The notes: generated from the sequence alone by a model not told the origin. A stretch of DNA of 22,588 nucleotides from Prevotellaceae bacterium UBA4301 (GCA_002395775.1 DGUV01000057.1:41046-63633), one strand, 5' to 3'. Shown: positions 15,459 through 22,588, counted from the first letter of the stretch. A program made the numbers and translations.

Positions 15459-16715
15459 ATGTTTGAACTTTTTCACGAGATACAGGGAACCCTGAGTCGC
15501 AACCTCATGCGCACCATAGCCACGGGCTTTGCCGTGGTGAGCGGACTGTTTCTGCTCATTGTGCTGCAGGGCGCGGGCAATGGAGTCATCCATTCCTTCC
15601 AGTACAACATGGGAGGCTTTGCCTTCGATGCCGTTCATGTCTTCGGCGGCATGACCACCCGCCCCTGGGAGGGCATCAAGGAGGGACGCCTGATACGCCT
15701 CGATGACCGCGACCTGGAGATGAGCCGCCGACACTTCCCCCACCAGATTACCACTGCCATACCGACGGTGACCAACGATGGGGTGGTGGCCAGTCATGGG
15801 GGCCACTACGTCAGCAGCACCTCCATGGTGGGTGTCTATTCCGAGTACGCTGCCTCGCAGGCCGTAGAGATGTTGGAGGGACGGTTCGTCAACGAGATGG
15901 ACCTGAAGGAGAAACGCAAGGTGTGCGTCATAGGCAGCAACAGCTGTAAGGACCTCTTCAAGGAGGGCGGAACGCCGATAGGGCAGCAAGTGAAGTTGGG
16001 CAGCATCCTCTACACTGTAGTGGGCGTGTACAAGGTCAACGAGATGTTCAACGGCAGCAACTTCTACGTTCCCTACACCACGCTTTGTACCATATATAAT
16101 AAAGGTCGCTTCATCGACGAACTGACCATGAACACCCGCAACATACCCACCGACTCGGCCATGCAACAGTTCATCGCCGAGTACACGCGTGCCACCAGCC
16201 ACATCCATTCCTTCGACCCCGAGGACGACCGTGCCCTCTGGATATGGAACCAGGCCGGCGACAACATTCAGATGCAGCGCGCCATGAACATCCTCAACCG
16301 CTCGTTCTGGATTCTGGGCCTGCTCACCCTGTTGAGCGGCGTGGTCAGCGTGAGCAACATCATGCTCATCAGCGTCAAGGAACGCACACGTGAGTTCGGC
16401 ATCCGCCGGGCCATCGGTGCACGTCCGTGGAACATCATCATGATGGTGGTGCTGGAGAGTGTCACCATCACGGCCATCTTTGGCTACATAGGCATGTTGC
16501 TGGGCATCTTCTTCTGCGAGTGGATGGATGCCACGGTGGGCAATCAGGTGATGGACTTGGGCGTGTTCCAGGCCAAATACTTCGTCGACCCGACGGTGGA
16601 CTTGCACATCTGCATACAGGCCACCATCGTGATTATAGTGGCCGGTGCGCTGGCCGGATTCTTTCCGGCGCGCAAGGCTGTAAAGATTAAAACCATAGAC
16701 GCACTGAGAGCATGA
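15459..16715 (+). CDS. FtsX/MacB-type ABC permease 1
   Basis: A 418-residue permease. Helix 1 lies at about residues 18-40 and is followed by a large periplasmic MacB_PCD-like domain (about 45-265). Three more helices follow, near 285-310, 335-360 and 385-408. Just after the second helix is the FtsX coupling motif ISVKERTREFGIRRAIGA, which contacts the ATPase. It is half of a pair with the next gene, which overlaps it by ATGA. In Escherichia coli MacB, ATPase and permease are one chain; here they are separate and there are two distinct permeases, which suggests a heterodimer. It should work with the 14681 ATPase in the inner membrane. Substrate unknown. Confidence 0.92.
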   Translation: MFELFHEIQGTLSRNLMRTIATGFAVVSGLFLLIVLQGAGNGVIHSFQYNMGGFAFDAVHVFGGMTTRPWEGIKEGRLIRLDDRDLEMSRRHFPHQITTAIPTVTNDGVVASHGGHYVSSTSMVGVYSEYAASQAVEMLEGRFVNEMDLKEKRKVCVIGSNSCKDLFKEGGTPIGQQVKLGSILYTVVGVYKVNEMFNGSNFYVPYTTLCTIYNKGRFIDELTMNTRNIPTDSAMQQFIAEYTRATSHIHSFDPEDDRALWIWNQAGDNIQMQRAMNILNRSFWILGLLTLLSGVVSVSNIMLISVKERTREFGIRRAIGARPWNIIMMVVLESVTITAIFGYIGMLLGIFFCEWMDATVGNQVMDLGVFQAKYFVDPTVDLHICIQATIVIIVAGALAGFFPARKAVKIKTIDALRA

Positions 16716-17959
16716 AACTATTTGACGCTGACCTTTGGGAGGAAATCTTCGACTCCCTGCGCAAGAACCGTACACGTACGTTCCTGACGGCCTTCGGCAT
16801 CTTCTGGGGTGTCTTCATGCTCATTCTCCTCATGGGCGGAGGCCGTGGCCTGGAGACCATGCTGGGCGAGAACTTTGCCGGGGCGGCCTCCAATTCCGGA
16901 TTCATGATTGCCAACACCACCAGCGAGCCCTACAAGGGATTCCGCAGCGGGCGTGCCTGGCACCTGGAGTTGGAGGATGTGGAACGCATCCGCAACACGG
17001 TGCCCGAAATTAGTATCGTCACGCCCACCATCCGCCGCTGGGGGGCAAGGGCCTTGGCCAACGACAAATCCTGCGGCATATCGCTCCTGGGGCAATATGC
17101 CGACTACAGTCTGGTGGACAATCCCAAGATAAAGTTTGGGCGCGCCCTGACCGATGCCGACGGCCTGCAGCACCGGAAGGTGTGCGTCATTGGCAGTCGC
17201 GTGGCTCAGGAGTTGTTCCCCGACACCGAGAACCCCTGTGGGCAGTTCCTGCAAATCGACAGCATCAACTATTGCGTCATAGGCGTGAGCGGAAAGGCCT
17301 CGGGAGGCATCAACATCGGAGGCAATCCGCAGACCACGGTCTACTTGCCTTACGAAACCATGCGGCAGATGTACAATCGCGGCAACGAGGTCGACATCCT
17401 GGCACTGGTGGCCAAGGACCAGTATCCCATGTCGGAGGTGCAGTATCGGGTGGAGGCCTTGCTGAAGCGTGTGCATATGATACATCCCGACGACACACAG
17501 GCTCTGATAAAAGTGAACACGGAGGCCATCTTCAGTATGATAGACAACCTCTTTGCAGGTGTGAGCATACTGGTGTGGATGATTGGTCTGGGCACGCTCC
17601 TGGCCGGAGCCATCGGCGTGAGCAACATCATGGTGGTCACGGTGAAGGAACGCACTACCGAGATTGGCATCCGCCGGGCCATTGGTGCCACGCCCAAGGA
17701 CATCCTAACCATGGTGATGAGCGAAAGCATCGTGCTGACGCTGATAGCTGGCATGAGTGGCATTTCCCTGGCCGTGGCCATACTGCAGGTGTTGGAAAAT
17801 GCCACACATGCCGAATATCCTTCCGCCCTGTTCCAGATCTCGTTCGGTGTGGCCGTAGGCGCATCGCTCCTGCTTGCCGTACTGGGCATCATTGCCGGCT
17901 TGGCACCAGCCCTGCGAGCCATGAACATCAAACCCGTGGATGCCATGCGCGAAGAATAA
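16712..17959 (+). CDS. FtsX/MacB-type ABC permease 2
   Basis: A 415-residue permease with the same four-helix layout as its neighbour: helix 1 at about 20-42, a periplasmic domain, then three helices in the last third. The coupling motif is VTVKERTTEIGIRRAIGATP, very like that of permease 1, but the periplasmic domains have diverged, so the pair is likely an old duplication forming a heterodimer. It starts inside the stop codon of permease 1 (ATGA). The C-terminus ends PALRAMNIKPVDAMREE, the usual finish of MacB-type permeases. A 9-base tandem repeat follows before the adaptor gene. Confidence 0.92.
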   Translation: MKLFDADLWEEIFDSLRKNRTRTFLTAFGIFWGVFMLILLMGGGRGLETMLGENFAGAASNSGFMIANTTSEPYKGFRSGRAWHLELEDVERIRNTVPEISIVTPTIRRWGARALANDKSCGISLLGQYADYSLVDNPKIKFGRALTDADGLQHRKVCVIGSRVAQELFPDTENPCGQFLQIDSINYCVIGVSGKASGGINIGGNPQTTVYLPYETMRQMYNRGNEVDILALVAKDQYPMSEVQYRVEALLKRVHMIHPDDTQALIKVNTEAIFSMIDNLFAGVSILVWMIGLGTLLAGAIGVSNIMVVTVKERTTEIGIRRAIGATPKDILTMVMSESIVLTLIAGMSGISLAVAILQVLENATHAEYPSALFQISFGVAVGASLLLAVLGIIAGLAPALRAMNIKPVDAMREE

Positions 17960-17961
17960 TT

Positions 17962-18015
17962 AGAAATCACAGATAATTCAGAAGACTCAGATAACTCCGA
18001 TAATTCAGATAACTC
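17962..18015. repeat. Nine-base tandem repeat AGATAACTC
   Basis: Five recognisable units (AGATAATTC, AGAAGACTC, AGATAACTC, CGATAATTC, AGATAACTC) from 17971 to 18015, with a decayed sixth at 17962, fill the gap between permease 2 and the adaptor gene. The last unit ends 6 bases before the adaptor ATG, in the place where ribosome contacts would fall. Confidence 0.8.
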
Positions 18016-18021
18016 AGAAAT

Positions 18022-19125
18022 ATGAAAAAGTTTATCAAGTGGGCAGTTATTGCCTTGGTTGCAGCCATCTTTGTGGGGACGTTCGTGTTCCTGTATCAAA
18101 AGTCGCGCCCCAAAGAGAAGGTGTACGAGATTTCCACCGTCCAGTTGAAGGACCTGGAGAAGTCCACCATCGTGACCGGTAAGATAGAACCGCGCGACGA
18201 GGTCAACATCAAGCCGCAGATTTCCGGCATCATCGCCGAACTGTATAAGGAGGCGGGCCAGATGGTCCGCAAGGACGAAGTGATTGCCAAGGTGAAGGTT
18301 ATCCCCGACATGAACAGCCTGAACAGTGCGGAGAACCGTGTCCGGCTGGCCGAAATCACATTGGCACAGGCCGAGACCGACTTCCAGCGCATGGAGAAGC
18401 TCTATCAGGAGCGGGTGGTGAGCGCCGAGGACTATGAGAAGTCGCAAGTGACTCTGAAGCAGGCCAAAAGTGAGATGACGAACAGTCGCGACGCCCTCAA
18501 TATTGTGCGCGAGGGCATCTCACTCTCCAATGCCAAGATGAGCACCACACTGGTGCGCTCCACAGTGGACGGACTCATTCTGGACATCCCCGTAAAGGTC
18601 GGCAACTCCGTCATCCTGAGCAACTCCTTCAACGACGGTACCACCATCGCCACCGTGGCTGATATGTCGAACCTCATCTTCCGAGGTAACATCGACGAGA
18701 CCGAGGTGGGACGCATCATCGAGGGCATGCCCGTCACCATCACCGTGGGTGCCGTGCAAAACCTGGAGATGAATGCCCGACTGGAGTACATCTCGCCCAA
18801 AGGCCGCGAGACCAATGGCGCCAATCAGTTCGAAATCAAGGCCGCCCTCTCGGTACCCGACACCGTTACCCTCCGCTCGGGCTACGGCGCCAATGCCGAA
18901 ATCGTGCTCGACCGCGTCACCAAGGCCATCACCGTGCCCGAGTCGGCACTCGAGTTCTCTGGCGACAGCACCTTCGTCTATGTCCTCACCGACTCCGTGC
19001 CCAAGCAGCAGTTCCAGCGCCGTGCGGTGCAGACGGGCCTGAGCAACGGCATCGACATCGAGGTGAAGAGTGGCGTCAAGGTAGGGGAGAAGGTTCGTGG
19101 AATCTTAAAGGAGGACGAGAAATGA
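18022..19125 (+). CDS. Periplasmic membrane-fusion (MacA/HlyD-type) adaptor
   Basis: A 367-residue adaptor anchored by one N-terminal helix (about 8-25). A lipoyl-like half begins STIVTGKIEPRDEVNIKPQI, followed by a helical hairpin (about 92-180, rich in heptad leucine, glutamate and lysine), the second lipoyl half, then beta-barrel and membrane-proximal domains (MPVTITVGAVQNLEMNARLE; ITVPESALEFSGDSTFVYVL). Such proteins join an inner-membrane transporter to a TolC channel across the periplasm. It lies between the two permeases and the TolC-type gene and overlaps the latter by ATGA, so it should be the MacA-like part of this machine. Confidence 0.92.
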   Translation: MKKFIKWAVIALVAAIFVGTFVFLYQKSRPKEKVYEISTVQLKDLEKSTIVTGKIEPRDEVNIKPQISGIIAELYKEAGQMVRKDEVIAKVKVIPDMNSLNSAENRVRLAEITLAQAETDFQRMEKLYQERVVSAEDYEKSQVTLKQAKSEMTNSRDALNIVREGISLSNAKMSTTLVRSTVDGLILDIPVKVGNSVILSNSFNDGTTIATVADMSNLIFRGNIDETEVGRIIEGMPVTITVGAVQNLEMNARLEYISPKGRETNGANQFEIKAALSVPDTVTLRSGYGANAEIVLDRVTKAITVPESALEFSGDSTFVYVLTDSVPKQQFQRRAVQTGLSNGIDIEVKSGVKVGEKVRGILKEDEK

Positions 19126-20438
19126 AACGCACTGCCATCTTAGCCCTTCTGGTGTGCGCATCGTTGCATACCTTTGCCCAGCAGACCCGCGAGTGGTCGC
19201 TGACGGAGTGCATCGACTATGCCTTGGCCCACAACATCAACATCCTGCAACAGCAGGACAACGTGCGCCAGCAGGAGATTGCACTCAGCACGACACGCAA
19301 CAGCCGCCTGCCCGACCTCAGTGGCAGCATCGGCGAGAACTTCAGTTTCGGCCGCGCCCTGACGGCCGACAACACCTATCAGAACCGCAACACGCAGAGC
19401 ACCAGCTTCAGCCTGGGCACCAGCCTCCCCCTCATCACGGGCGGACGACTGCCGGCGGAGGTCAAGGTGCGTCGCCTCGGTCTGCAGGCTGCCCTGCAGG
19501 ACTTTGAGCATGCCCGCGAGAACGTCATGCTTGGCGTGACGTCGGCCTTCCTCGAGACCATCTGTCAGAAGGACCTTGTGGCTGTGGCTGAGCGCCAGGT
19601 GGAACTGAGCCAGGCACAGGTGCGCCGCATGGAACTGCTGTTCCAGAACCAGAAAGCCGCCGAGGCCGAGGTCTCGCAGATTCGTTCCACGTTGGCTAAC
19701 GACGAACTGTCGCTCACCCAGCAGCGCAACAGCTACATGCTGGCCCTGCTGGAACTGTCTCAGCTCCTGGAGCTCGACTCACCCGAGGGCTTCGGTGTGG
19801 CCACTCCCCTGGTGGATGTCGTCAAGGCAGACGAACTGCCATCGCCCGACCTCGTGTACAACGAGGCCCTGGGCATCAAACCCCAGATACAGGCCGAGCA
19901 GACGCGCCTGCAGAGTGCCGAGAAGAGCGTCGTGGTGGCCAAAAGCGCCCTCTATCCCTCGCTCTACTTCAATGCCGGCATCGGCACCAGCTACTACAAC
20001 ACCTCGGGCTACAGCGTAGCCAACTTCGGTTCGCAGTTGCGCGACAATTTCAATCAGTATTTCGGGGTCTCCCTTTCCGTTCCCATCTTCAATCGCCTCG
20101 CCACGCGCAACAATATCCGTGCAGCCCGTCTGCAGGTGCATACCCAGCAACTGAGGCTCGACCAGACGAAGAAGTCGCTCTACAAGGAGATACAGCAGGC
20201 CTACTACAATGCCGTGGCTGCCAGTCGCCAGTGTGAGAGCAGCGATGCCGCCCTGGCCAGTGCCCAGACGGCCTTCGAGCTCATGCAGCGTAAGTACGAG
20301 AACGGCAAGGCCACCGTCACCGACTTCCATGATGCCAAGACCCGCTACCTGCGTGCCGAGTCGGGCCAGATACAGGCTCGCTACACCTACCTCTTCCGTC
20401 AGAAGATACTCGACTTCTATCGCGGACGGAAAATATAA
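19122..20438 (+). CDS. TolC-family outer-membrane efflux protein
   Basis: A 438-residue protein with a signal peptide (about 1-19, cut at HTFA|Q), then two outer-membrane-efflux repeats (about 28-210 and 235-430) typical of TolC. Recognisable blocks are WSLTECIDYALAHNINILQ at the mature N-terminus, the long alpha-helical barrel segments rich in Gln, Ala and Leu, and YFGVSLSVPIFNRLATRNNI near the second beta strand pair. Three such chains form the exit duct through the outer membrane. The start overlaps the adaptor stop (ATGA). It is the last gene of the plus-strand cluster; inverted repeats but no U-tract terminator follow. Confidence 0.93.
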   Translation: MKRTAILALLVCASLHTFAQQTREWSLTECIDYALAHNINILQQQDNVRQQEIALSTTRNSRLPDLSGSIGENFSFGRALTADNTYQNRNTQSTSFSLGTSLPLITGGRLPAEVKVRRLGLQAALQDFEHARENVMLGVTSAFLETICQKDLVAVAERQVELSQAQVRRMELLFQNQKAAEAEVSQIRSTLANDELSLTQQRNSYMLALLELSQLLELDSPEGFGVATPLVDVVKADELPSPDLVYNEALGIKPQIQAEQTRLQSAEKSVVVAKSALYPSLYFNAGIGTSYYNTSGYSVANFGSQLRDNFNQYFGVSLSVPIFNRLATRNNIRAARLQVHTQQLRLDQTKKSLYKEIQQAYYNAVAASRQCESSDAALASAQTAFELMQRKYENGKATVTDFHDAKTRYLRAESGQIQARYTYLFRQKILDFYRGRKI

Positions 20439-20480
20439 GGGTTCCCGAGCCTAAGTCCGATGATTCCTGAACCTTCGGCC

Positions 20481-20498
20481 AGTCCCACGTATGGGACT
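20481..20498. other. Short hairpin downstream of the TolC-type gene
   Basis: AGTCCCA-CGTA-TGGGACT is a perfect 7-base stem with a 4-base loop, 43 bases after the TolC stop. No T-run follows, so it is not a standard intrinsic terminator. It may stabilise the 3' end or belong to the repeat region that follows. Confidence 0.5.
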
Positions 20499-20591
20499 CG
20501 TCCAATCGATGCGTCGACTCGTCTCAATCGACGTGTCGTTTGAGGTCGATTGACGTGTCGTCTATACCTACATGTCAATAGGGGCCGATTC
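20487..20591. repeat. Degenerate 22-bp tandem repeat with internal inverted repeats
   Basis: Three units have an exact 22-base length (20487-20508, 20509-20530, 20531-20552), starting ACGTATGGG, ATGCGTCGA and ACGTGTCGT and ending CAATCG or CGATTG. Two shorter, more decayed units follow to 20591. Within them TCAATCGAC (20524-20532) is repeated inverted as GTCGATTGA (20545-20553) around 12 bases. It lies between the converging TolC and HNH genes, at the border of the AT-richer block. There is no spacer structure, so it is not a CRISPR array. Confidence 0.6.
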
Positions 20592-20646
20592 ATCTGCCAT
20601 GTGCGAGCGAGTTTGACCGATGTTCAGAAGATAGAATTTCAATACT

Positions 20647-21576
20647 TTATTCGTTATCAATCAGCAAATCGCTCTTGCCCAAGTTGCATTCTGAGCAGAG
20701 TGTCTGTAAGTTTTCCATCACAGTCTCTCCACCTTTGGCCCAAGGATATATATGGTCAATGTGAAGTATCACCGTCGGGTCGGTAGCTGGTGATTTCCCG
20801 CATTTGCAGCACTTGAAATGGTCACGAGCCATAACTCGAAATCTCATACGAAGATCAATGTTACGGTTGGTTTTATGCCTGATGGTAATTCCTTCGGCGT
20901 TGTTCGTCAGTGGCTCTATCGTTTCTGTAGGTTCTGTTTGCGAGTCTTTGTCGTTGTCATCGTCAGAGTTGATGTAAGCTACAAAGGCTTCTAATGCCTT
21001 GCGCCAACTACCGAAATGATTACACAGAACAGTTTCAGAAAAACGAAATAATCCTCCGTTCCTAGCTTCTATATATTTCGGCTGTCTACCTAACAATATC
21101 CATACCCGCTCTATTTCTTCAAAGATTTCTTTATTTGTATATTTTCTATTTGGTCCTGTCCTAAAAGGCGTTGGTTCTAATCCTGCGGCTTTTAAGAGTC
21201 CGTTCCACCCTTTATACTTTTTTTGCCGTATACCAGAAGCGTATATTCCATATTCTTCATATTCGTTCCTTGAAACAAACGATTTCCCCAATTGTTGGGC
21301 TACGCGACGTATATCTTCAAAGAAAGCCTCATCGGATTCACAATACTTGTGTTGTTTATATAGTTTCACTCTCTCCAAAACCAGGCCCGCTTTCTTCAAA
21401 GCATCATTCCATGTGCCAAAACGACGGGCTATTGTTGCAGGATTATATGCCCCATGCTGCTTATACTCTTTCTGTGTTAAAGATTCTTGCTGCAAAAGAC
21501 CTGCCACCCGTTTCACGTCGGCAATCAGTTCTTCATCAGATGTATTGCGATGATATTCATTCAGCACAAACTCCAT
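20647..21576 (-). CDS. HNH endonuclease with three homing-endonuclease-associated repeats
   Basis: A 309-residue protein from the ATG at 21576; an upstream in-frame TTG at 21582 is less likely. It has three helical repeats of the homing-endonuclease-associated kind, near residues 12-66, 79-134 and 146-200. Each opens with an acidic helix (SDEELIADVKRVAGLL; SDEAFFEDIRRVAQQL; NKEIFEEIERVWILLG) and closes with a W-x-x-A/L core (RFGTWNDALKKAGL; YKGWNGLLKAAGL; FGSWRKALEAF). An acidic linker leads to an HNH domain with zinc cysteines C256, C259, C294 and C297, metal/catalytic H272, D274 and H275, and N289 and N298. All key residues are present, so it is probably an active nuclease; the repeats would bind DNA. 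It lies 15 bases downstream of the kinase-like gene and looks co-transcribed. Low GC compared with the left neighbours suggests transfer. Confidence 0.88.
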   Translation of the reverse strand: MEFVLNEYHRNTSDEELIADVKRVAGLLQQESLTQKEYKQHGAYNPATIARRFGTWNDALKKAGLVLERVKLYKQHKYCESDEAFFEDIRRVAQQLGKSFVSRNEYEEYGIYASGIRQKKYKGWNGLLKAAGLEPTPFRTGPNRKYTNKEIFEEIERVWILLGRQPKYIEARNGGLFRFSETVLCNHFGSWRKALEAFVAYINSDDDNDKDSQTEPTETIEPLTNNAEGITIRHKTNRNIDLRMRFRVMARDHFKCCKCGKSPATDPTVILHIDHIYPWAKGGETVMENLQTLCSECNLGKSDLLIDNE

Positions 21577-21591
21577 AAGCAATTTTTTTTG

Positions 21592-22230
21592 TTATTTCTT
21601 CTTTATCTCGGCATCTACAACAAAAATGTCACCATCGCGGTCACGAAGGACATTTCGGGGAATCAAGTCCCAGACAATATAGTCGGGATTGGAATAACAG
21701 CCAACTACATCCTCACGGTTGAAATCGAGGGCAGCCATATAGGTATCAATAGCAATTTGAGGCGTAGGTTCAGCATTTTTCACAAGGTCTTGCCGTAATA
21801 TAGGCATGATGGTACGGCCATCGAAACCTGTAAAAGCATGGAGCTGGTAAAAAGTATCGGGGAAAATCTCATTGTGCATCCTGACTTTCTCAAGCAGACG
21901 GAGGATGCTTCCGCTGTTCAGCAGGTTGTTAACCTTAAAGATTATATCGTTTGAAACGTAGGTGTCATTCTCGTTGCCACAAGGTCCTGGTGTCCCTAAA
22001 TTAAATACCTGTTCCATGGGAATCCAAAGACCGCACTCTTTAGCAAAGAGTTCTGCAACTCGTTGCTCAGCCTCAAACGGGCTTACATACGACTGGCCAT
22101 CTCTACGTTGCGTTTCATATAATTTGCAGCGTCGACGGAGTTCATCGGCGATTGCTTCGATTCTTCTATTTTCCGCCTCTTGCGCTCCGATGCCTCCTTG
22201 TGGAACTGATTGAAATAGGTCATCGTTCAT
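21592..22230 (-). CDS. Free-standing polyvalent-protein-type kinase
   Basis: A 212-residue protein from the ATG at 22230. A TTG at 22257 is also in frame, but it lies inside the predicted -7 element, so it cannot belong to that transcript. Residues 85-209 resemble the small Ser/Thr/Tyr kinase-like domain found in phage and plasmid polyvalent proteins: a conserved YVSNDIIFKVNN (Lys99, ATP-binding), RMHNEIFPDTFYQLHAFTGF, a hinge region around ILRQ, and DLIPRNVLRDRDGDIFVVD with catalytic Asp188, Asn193 and metal-binding Asp206. The first 85 residues are helical and charged and may bind a partner. Normally this domain is part of a very large protein; here it stands alone next to an HNH gene. Whether it phosphorylates, AMPylates or only binds nucleotide cannot be told. 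Confidence 0.72.
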   Translation of the reverse strand: MNDDLFQSVPQGGIGAQEAENRRIEAIADELRRRCKLYETQRRDGQSYVSPFEAEQRVAELFAKECGLWIPMEQVFNLGTPGPCGNENDTYVSNDIIFKVNNLLNSGSILRLLEKVRMHNEIFPDTFYQLHAFTGFDGRTIMPILRQDLVKNAEPTPQIAIDTYMAALDFNREDVVGCYSNPDYIVWDLIPRNVLRDRDGDIFVVDAEIKKK

Positions 22231-22254
22231 TTCGTTTTTTGAATTTAACGATTG

Positions 22255-22262
22255 CAAAGATA
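22255..22262 (-). promoter_or_regulatory. -7 element of the kinase-HNH promoter
   Basis: Read on the minus strand this is TATCTTTG, a perfect TAnnTTTG. It lies 24 bases upstream of the ATG at 22230, giving a leader of about 18 bases. The -33 position holds an A/T run without a clean TTG, so the promoter may be weak or regulated. Confidence 0.55.
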
Positions 22263-22516
22263 ATCATTTTCAATGAGAAAAAAGCCGTTTAATTTGAAAA
22301 AATGCAAATATACGCACATATAAATAGAATTCTTAAAATTCTGATATACGCAGGCGTAAGAAGATTATGACTATTTACTTCCAGAATTCCAATGAGTCCG
22401 GCGGCTACTTCGTTACCATCTGCACGGCTTAACACGAATGGTAGCCTTATTTGATATTCTCCCCTCCCTCGCATAAGCGTATACGTAAATATAAAAAGGT
22501 ATAAAGGCGCCCGCAG

Positions 22517-22530
22517 GCCCCCGTCGGGGC
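22517..22530. other. GC-rich hairpin GCCCC-CGTC-GGGGC
   Basis: A 5-base GC stem with a 4-base loop stands in otherwise AT-rich sequence, followed on the plus strand by TTTTTT about 12 bases downstream and by A7. It could be a terminator for a minor transcript or part of the control region of a gene beyond the window. Confidence 0.35.
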
Positions 22531-22568
22531 TCCGGTGAAAGTTTTTTCAAAAAAAGTCCTTACAATAT

Positions 22569-22572
22569 TTTG
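22569..22572 (+). promoter_or_regulatory. Possible -33 element of a promoter cut off by the window edge
   Basis: TTTG at 22569-22572 follows an A/T-tract region. The matching -7 element would fall 19-21 bases further right, just beyond the last base. It is listed only because the context (hairpin, A/T tracts, TTTG) fits an upstream promoter region; support is weak. Confidence 0.2.
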
Positions 22573-22588
22573 TCAGTTCAAAAAGTTG

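Larger units (their letters stand above)
22258..22588. other. Terminal 330-base stretch without a convincing gene
   Basis: This AT-rich stretch holds the kinase-HNH promoter at its left edge, TATACGCA at 22310-22317 and 22346-22353 with an inverted GCGTATA at 22478-22484, and a palindrome TACGCAGGCGTA (22348-22359). A 61-codon minus-strand frame (22289-22474) has a piece, LPFVLSRADGNEVAAGL, that looks more protein-like than chance, but it lacks support as a gene. Near the right edge a GC-rich hairpin is followed by A- and T-tracts. Confidence 0.6.

Noticed and set aside
15423..16775. 450-codon open frame on the minus strand
   Set aside because: It lies fully opposite the FtsX-type permease, is rich in His, Ala and Val as expected for the complement of a coding frame, and has no recognisable motif.
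17350..18447. 365-codon minus-strand frame with a SEL repeat
   Set aside because: It is the complement of the permease and adaptor genes; the SELSEL stretch is only the 9-base DNA repeat read in reverse.
20487..20591. CRISPR-like repeat array
   Set aside because: Units abut without spacers, are degenerate, and no cas gene is near.
20647..21576. Homing endonuclease inside an intron or intein
   Set aside because: The gene stands free between intergenic regions with its own partner gene; no interrupted host gene or splice motif is seen around it.
22231..22257. TTG start for the kinase-like gene at 22257
   Set aside because: It lies inside the TAnnTTTG element, so it would not be on the transcript.
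22289..22474. 61-codon minus-strand gene
   Set aside because: It has no supported start or promoter and ends in low-complexity isoleucine-rich residues; a protein-like middle part is noted as a finding only.

Overview
The window comes from a member of the Bacteroidota, most likely the order Bacteroidales and probably a Prevotella-like genome. The clues are promoter elements of the TTG / TAnnTTTG type, few Shine-Dalgarno sequences, a secreted M60-like metallopeptidase with a C-terminal dockerin-type repeat pair, a DUF2807 (GIN) lipoprotein beside a split MacAB-TolC-type system, and a POT transporter with the GERFGYY form of its first helix. Genus is an inference; no rRNA or tRNA gene is visible.

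Layout from left to right. (1) 1-2126: the end of an XRE-cupin regulator followed by an AMP-forming acyl-CoA synthetase. (2) 2127-3860, minus strand: a SulP anion transporter with a STAS domain, whose stop codon abuts the synthetase stop. (3) 3861-7580: a divergent control region built around a heptamer tandem repeat, then a 1197-residue secreted M60-like peptidase. (4) 7618-10604: a POT peptide transporter, an EamA transporter (TTG start), a 51-residue protein and a secreted 124-residue protein made of three 37-residue repeats; the last three genes overlap. A long hairpin at 10615-10659 separates them from (5), a minus-strand flavodoxin-like lipoprotein (10663-11229).

(6) 11426-20438 is one long plus-strand gene cluster: ABC ATPase, ABC membrane protein, YtrA-like GntR regulator, lipoprotein, DUF2807 lipoprotein, MacB-type ATPase, two FtsX-type permeases, a membrane-fusion adaptor and a TolC-type outer-membrane protein. 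Several genes overlap by ATGA. A promoter (11349-11380) followed directly by an AGTGTA-N12-TACACT palindrome suggests that the GntR protein represses its own operon. The likely outcome is export of, or defence against, envelope-active compounds, or envelope lipid or lipoprotein handling.

(7) 20439-22588 looks like accessory DNA and is AT-richer than the rest. It has a degenerate 22-bp tandem repeat region, then a minus-strand gene pair: an HNH endonuclease with three homing-endonuclease-type repeats and a small free-standing kinase resembling the kinase domain of phage or plasmid polyvalent proteins. The last 330 bases hold no convincing gene but contain short repeats, a GC-rich hairpin and perhaps the upstream half of a promoter. 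The HNH-kinase pair is the best candidate for an undescribed system here.
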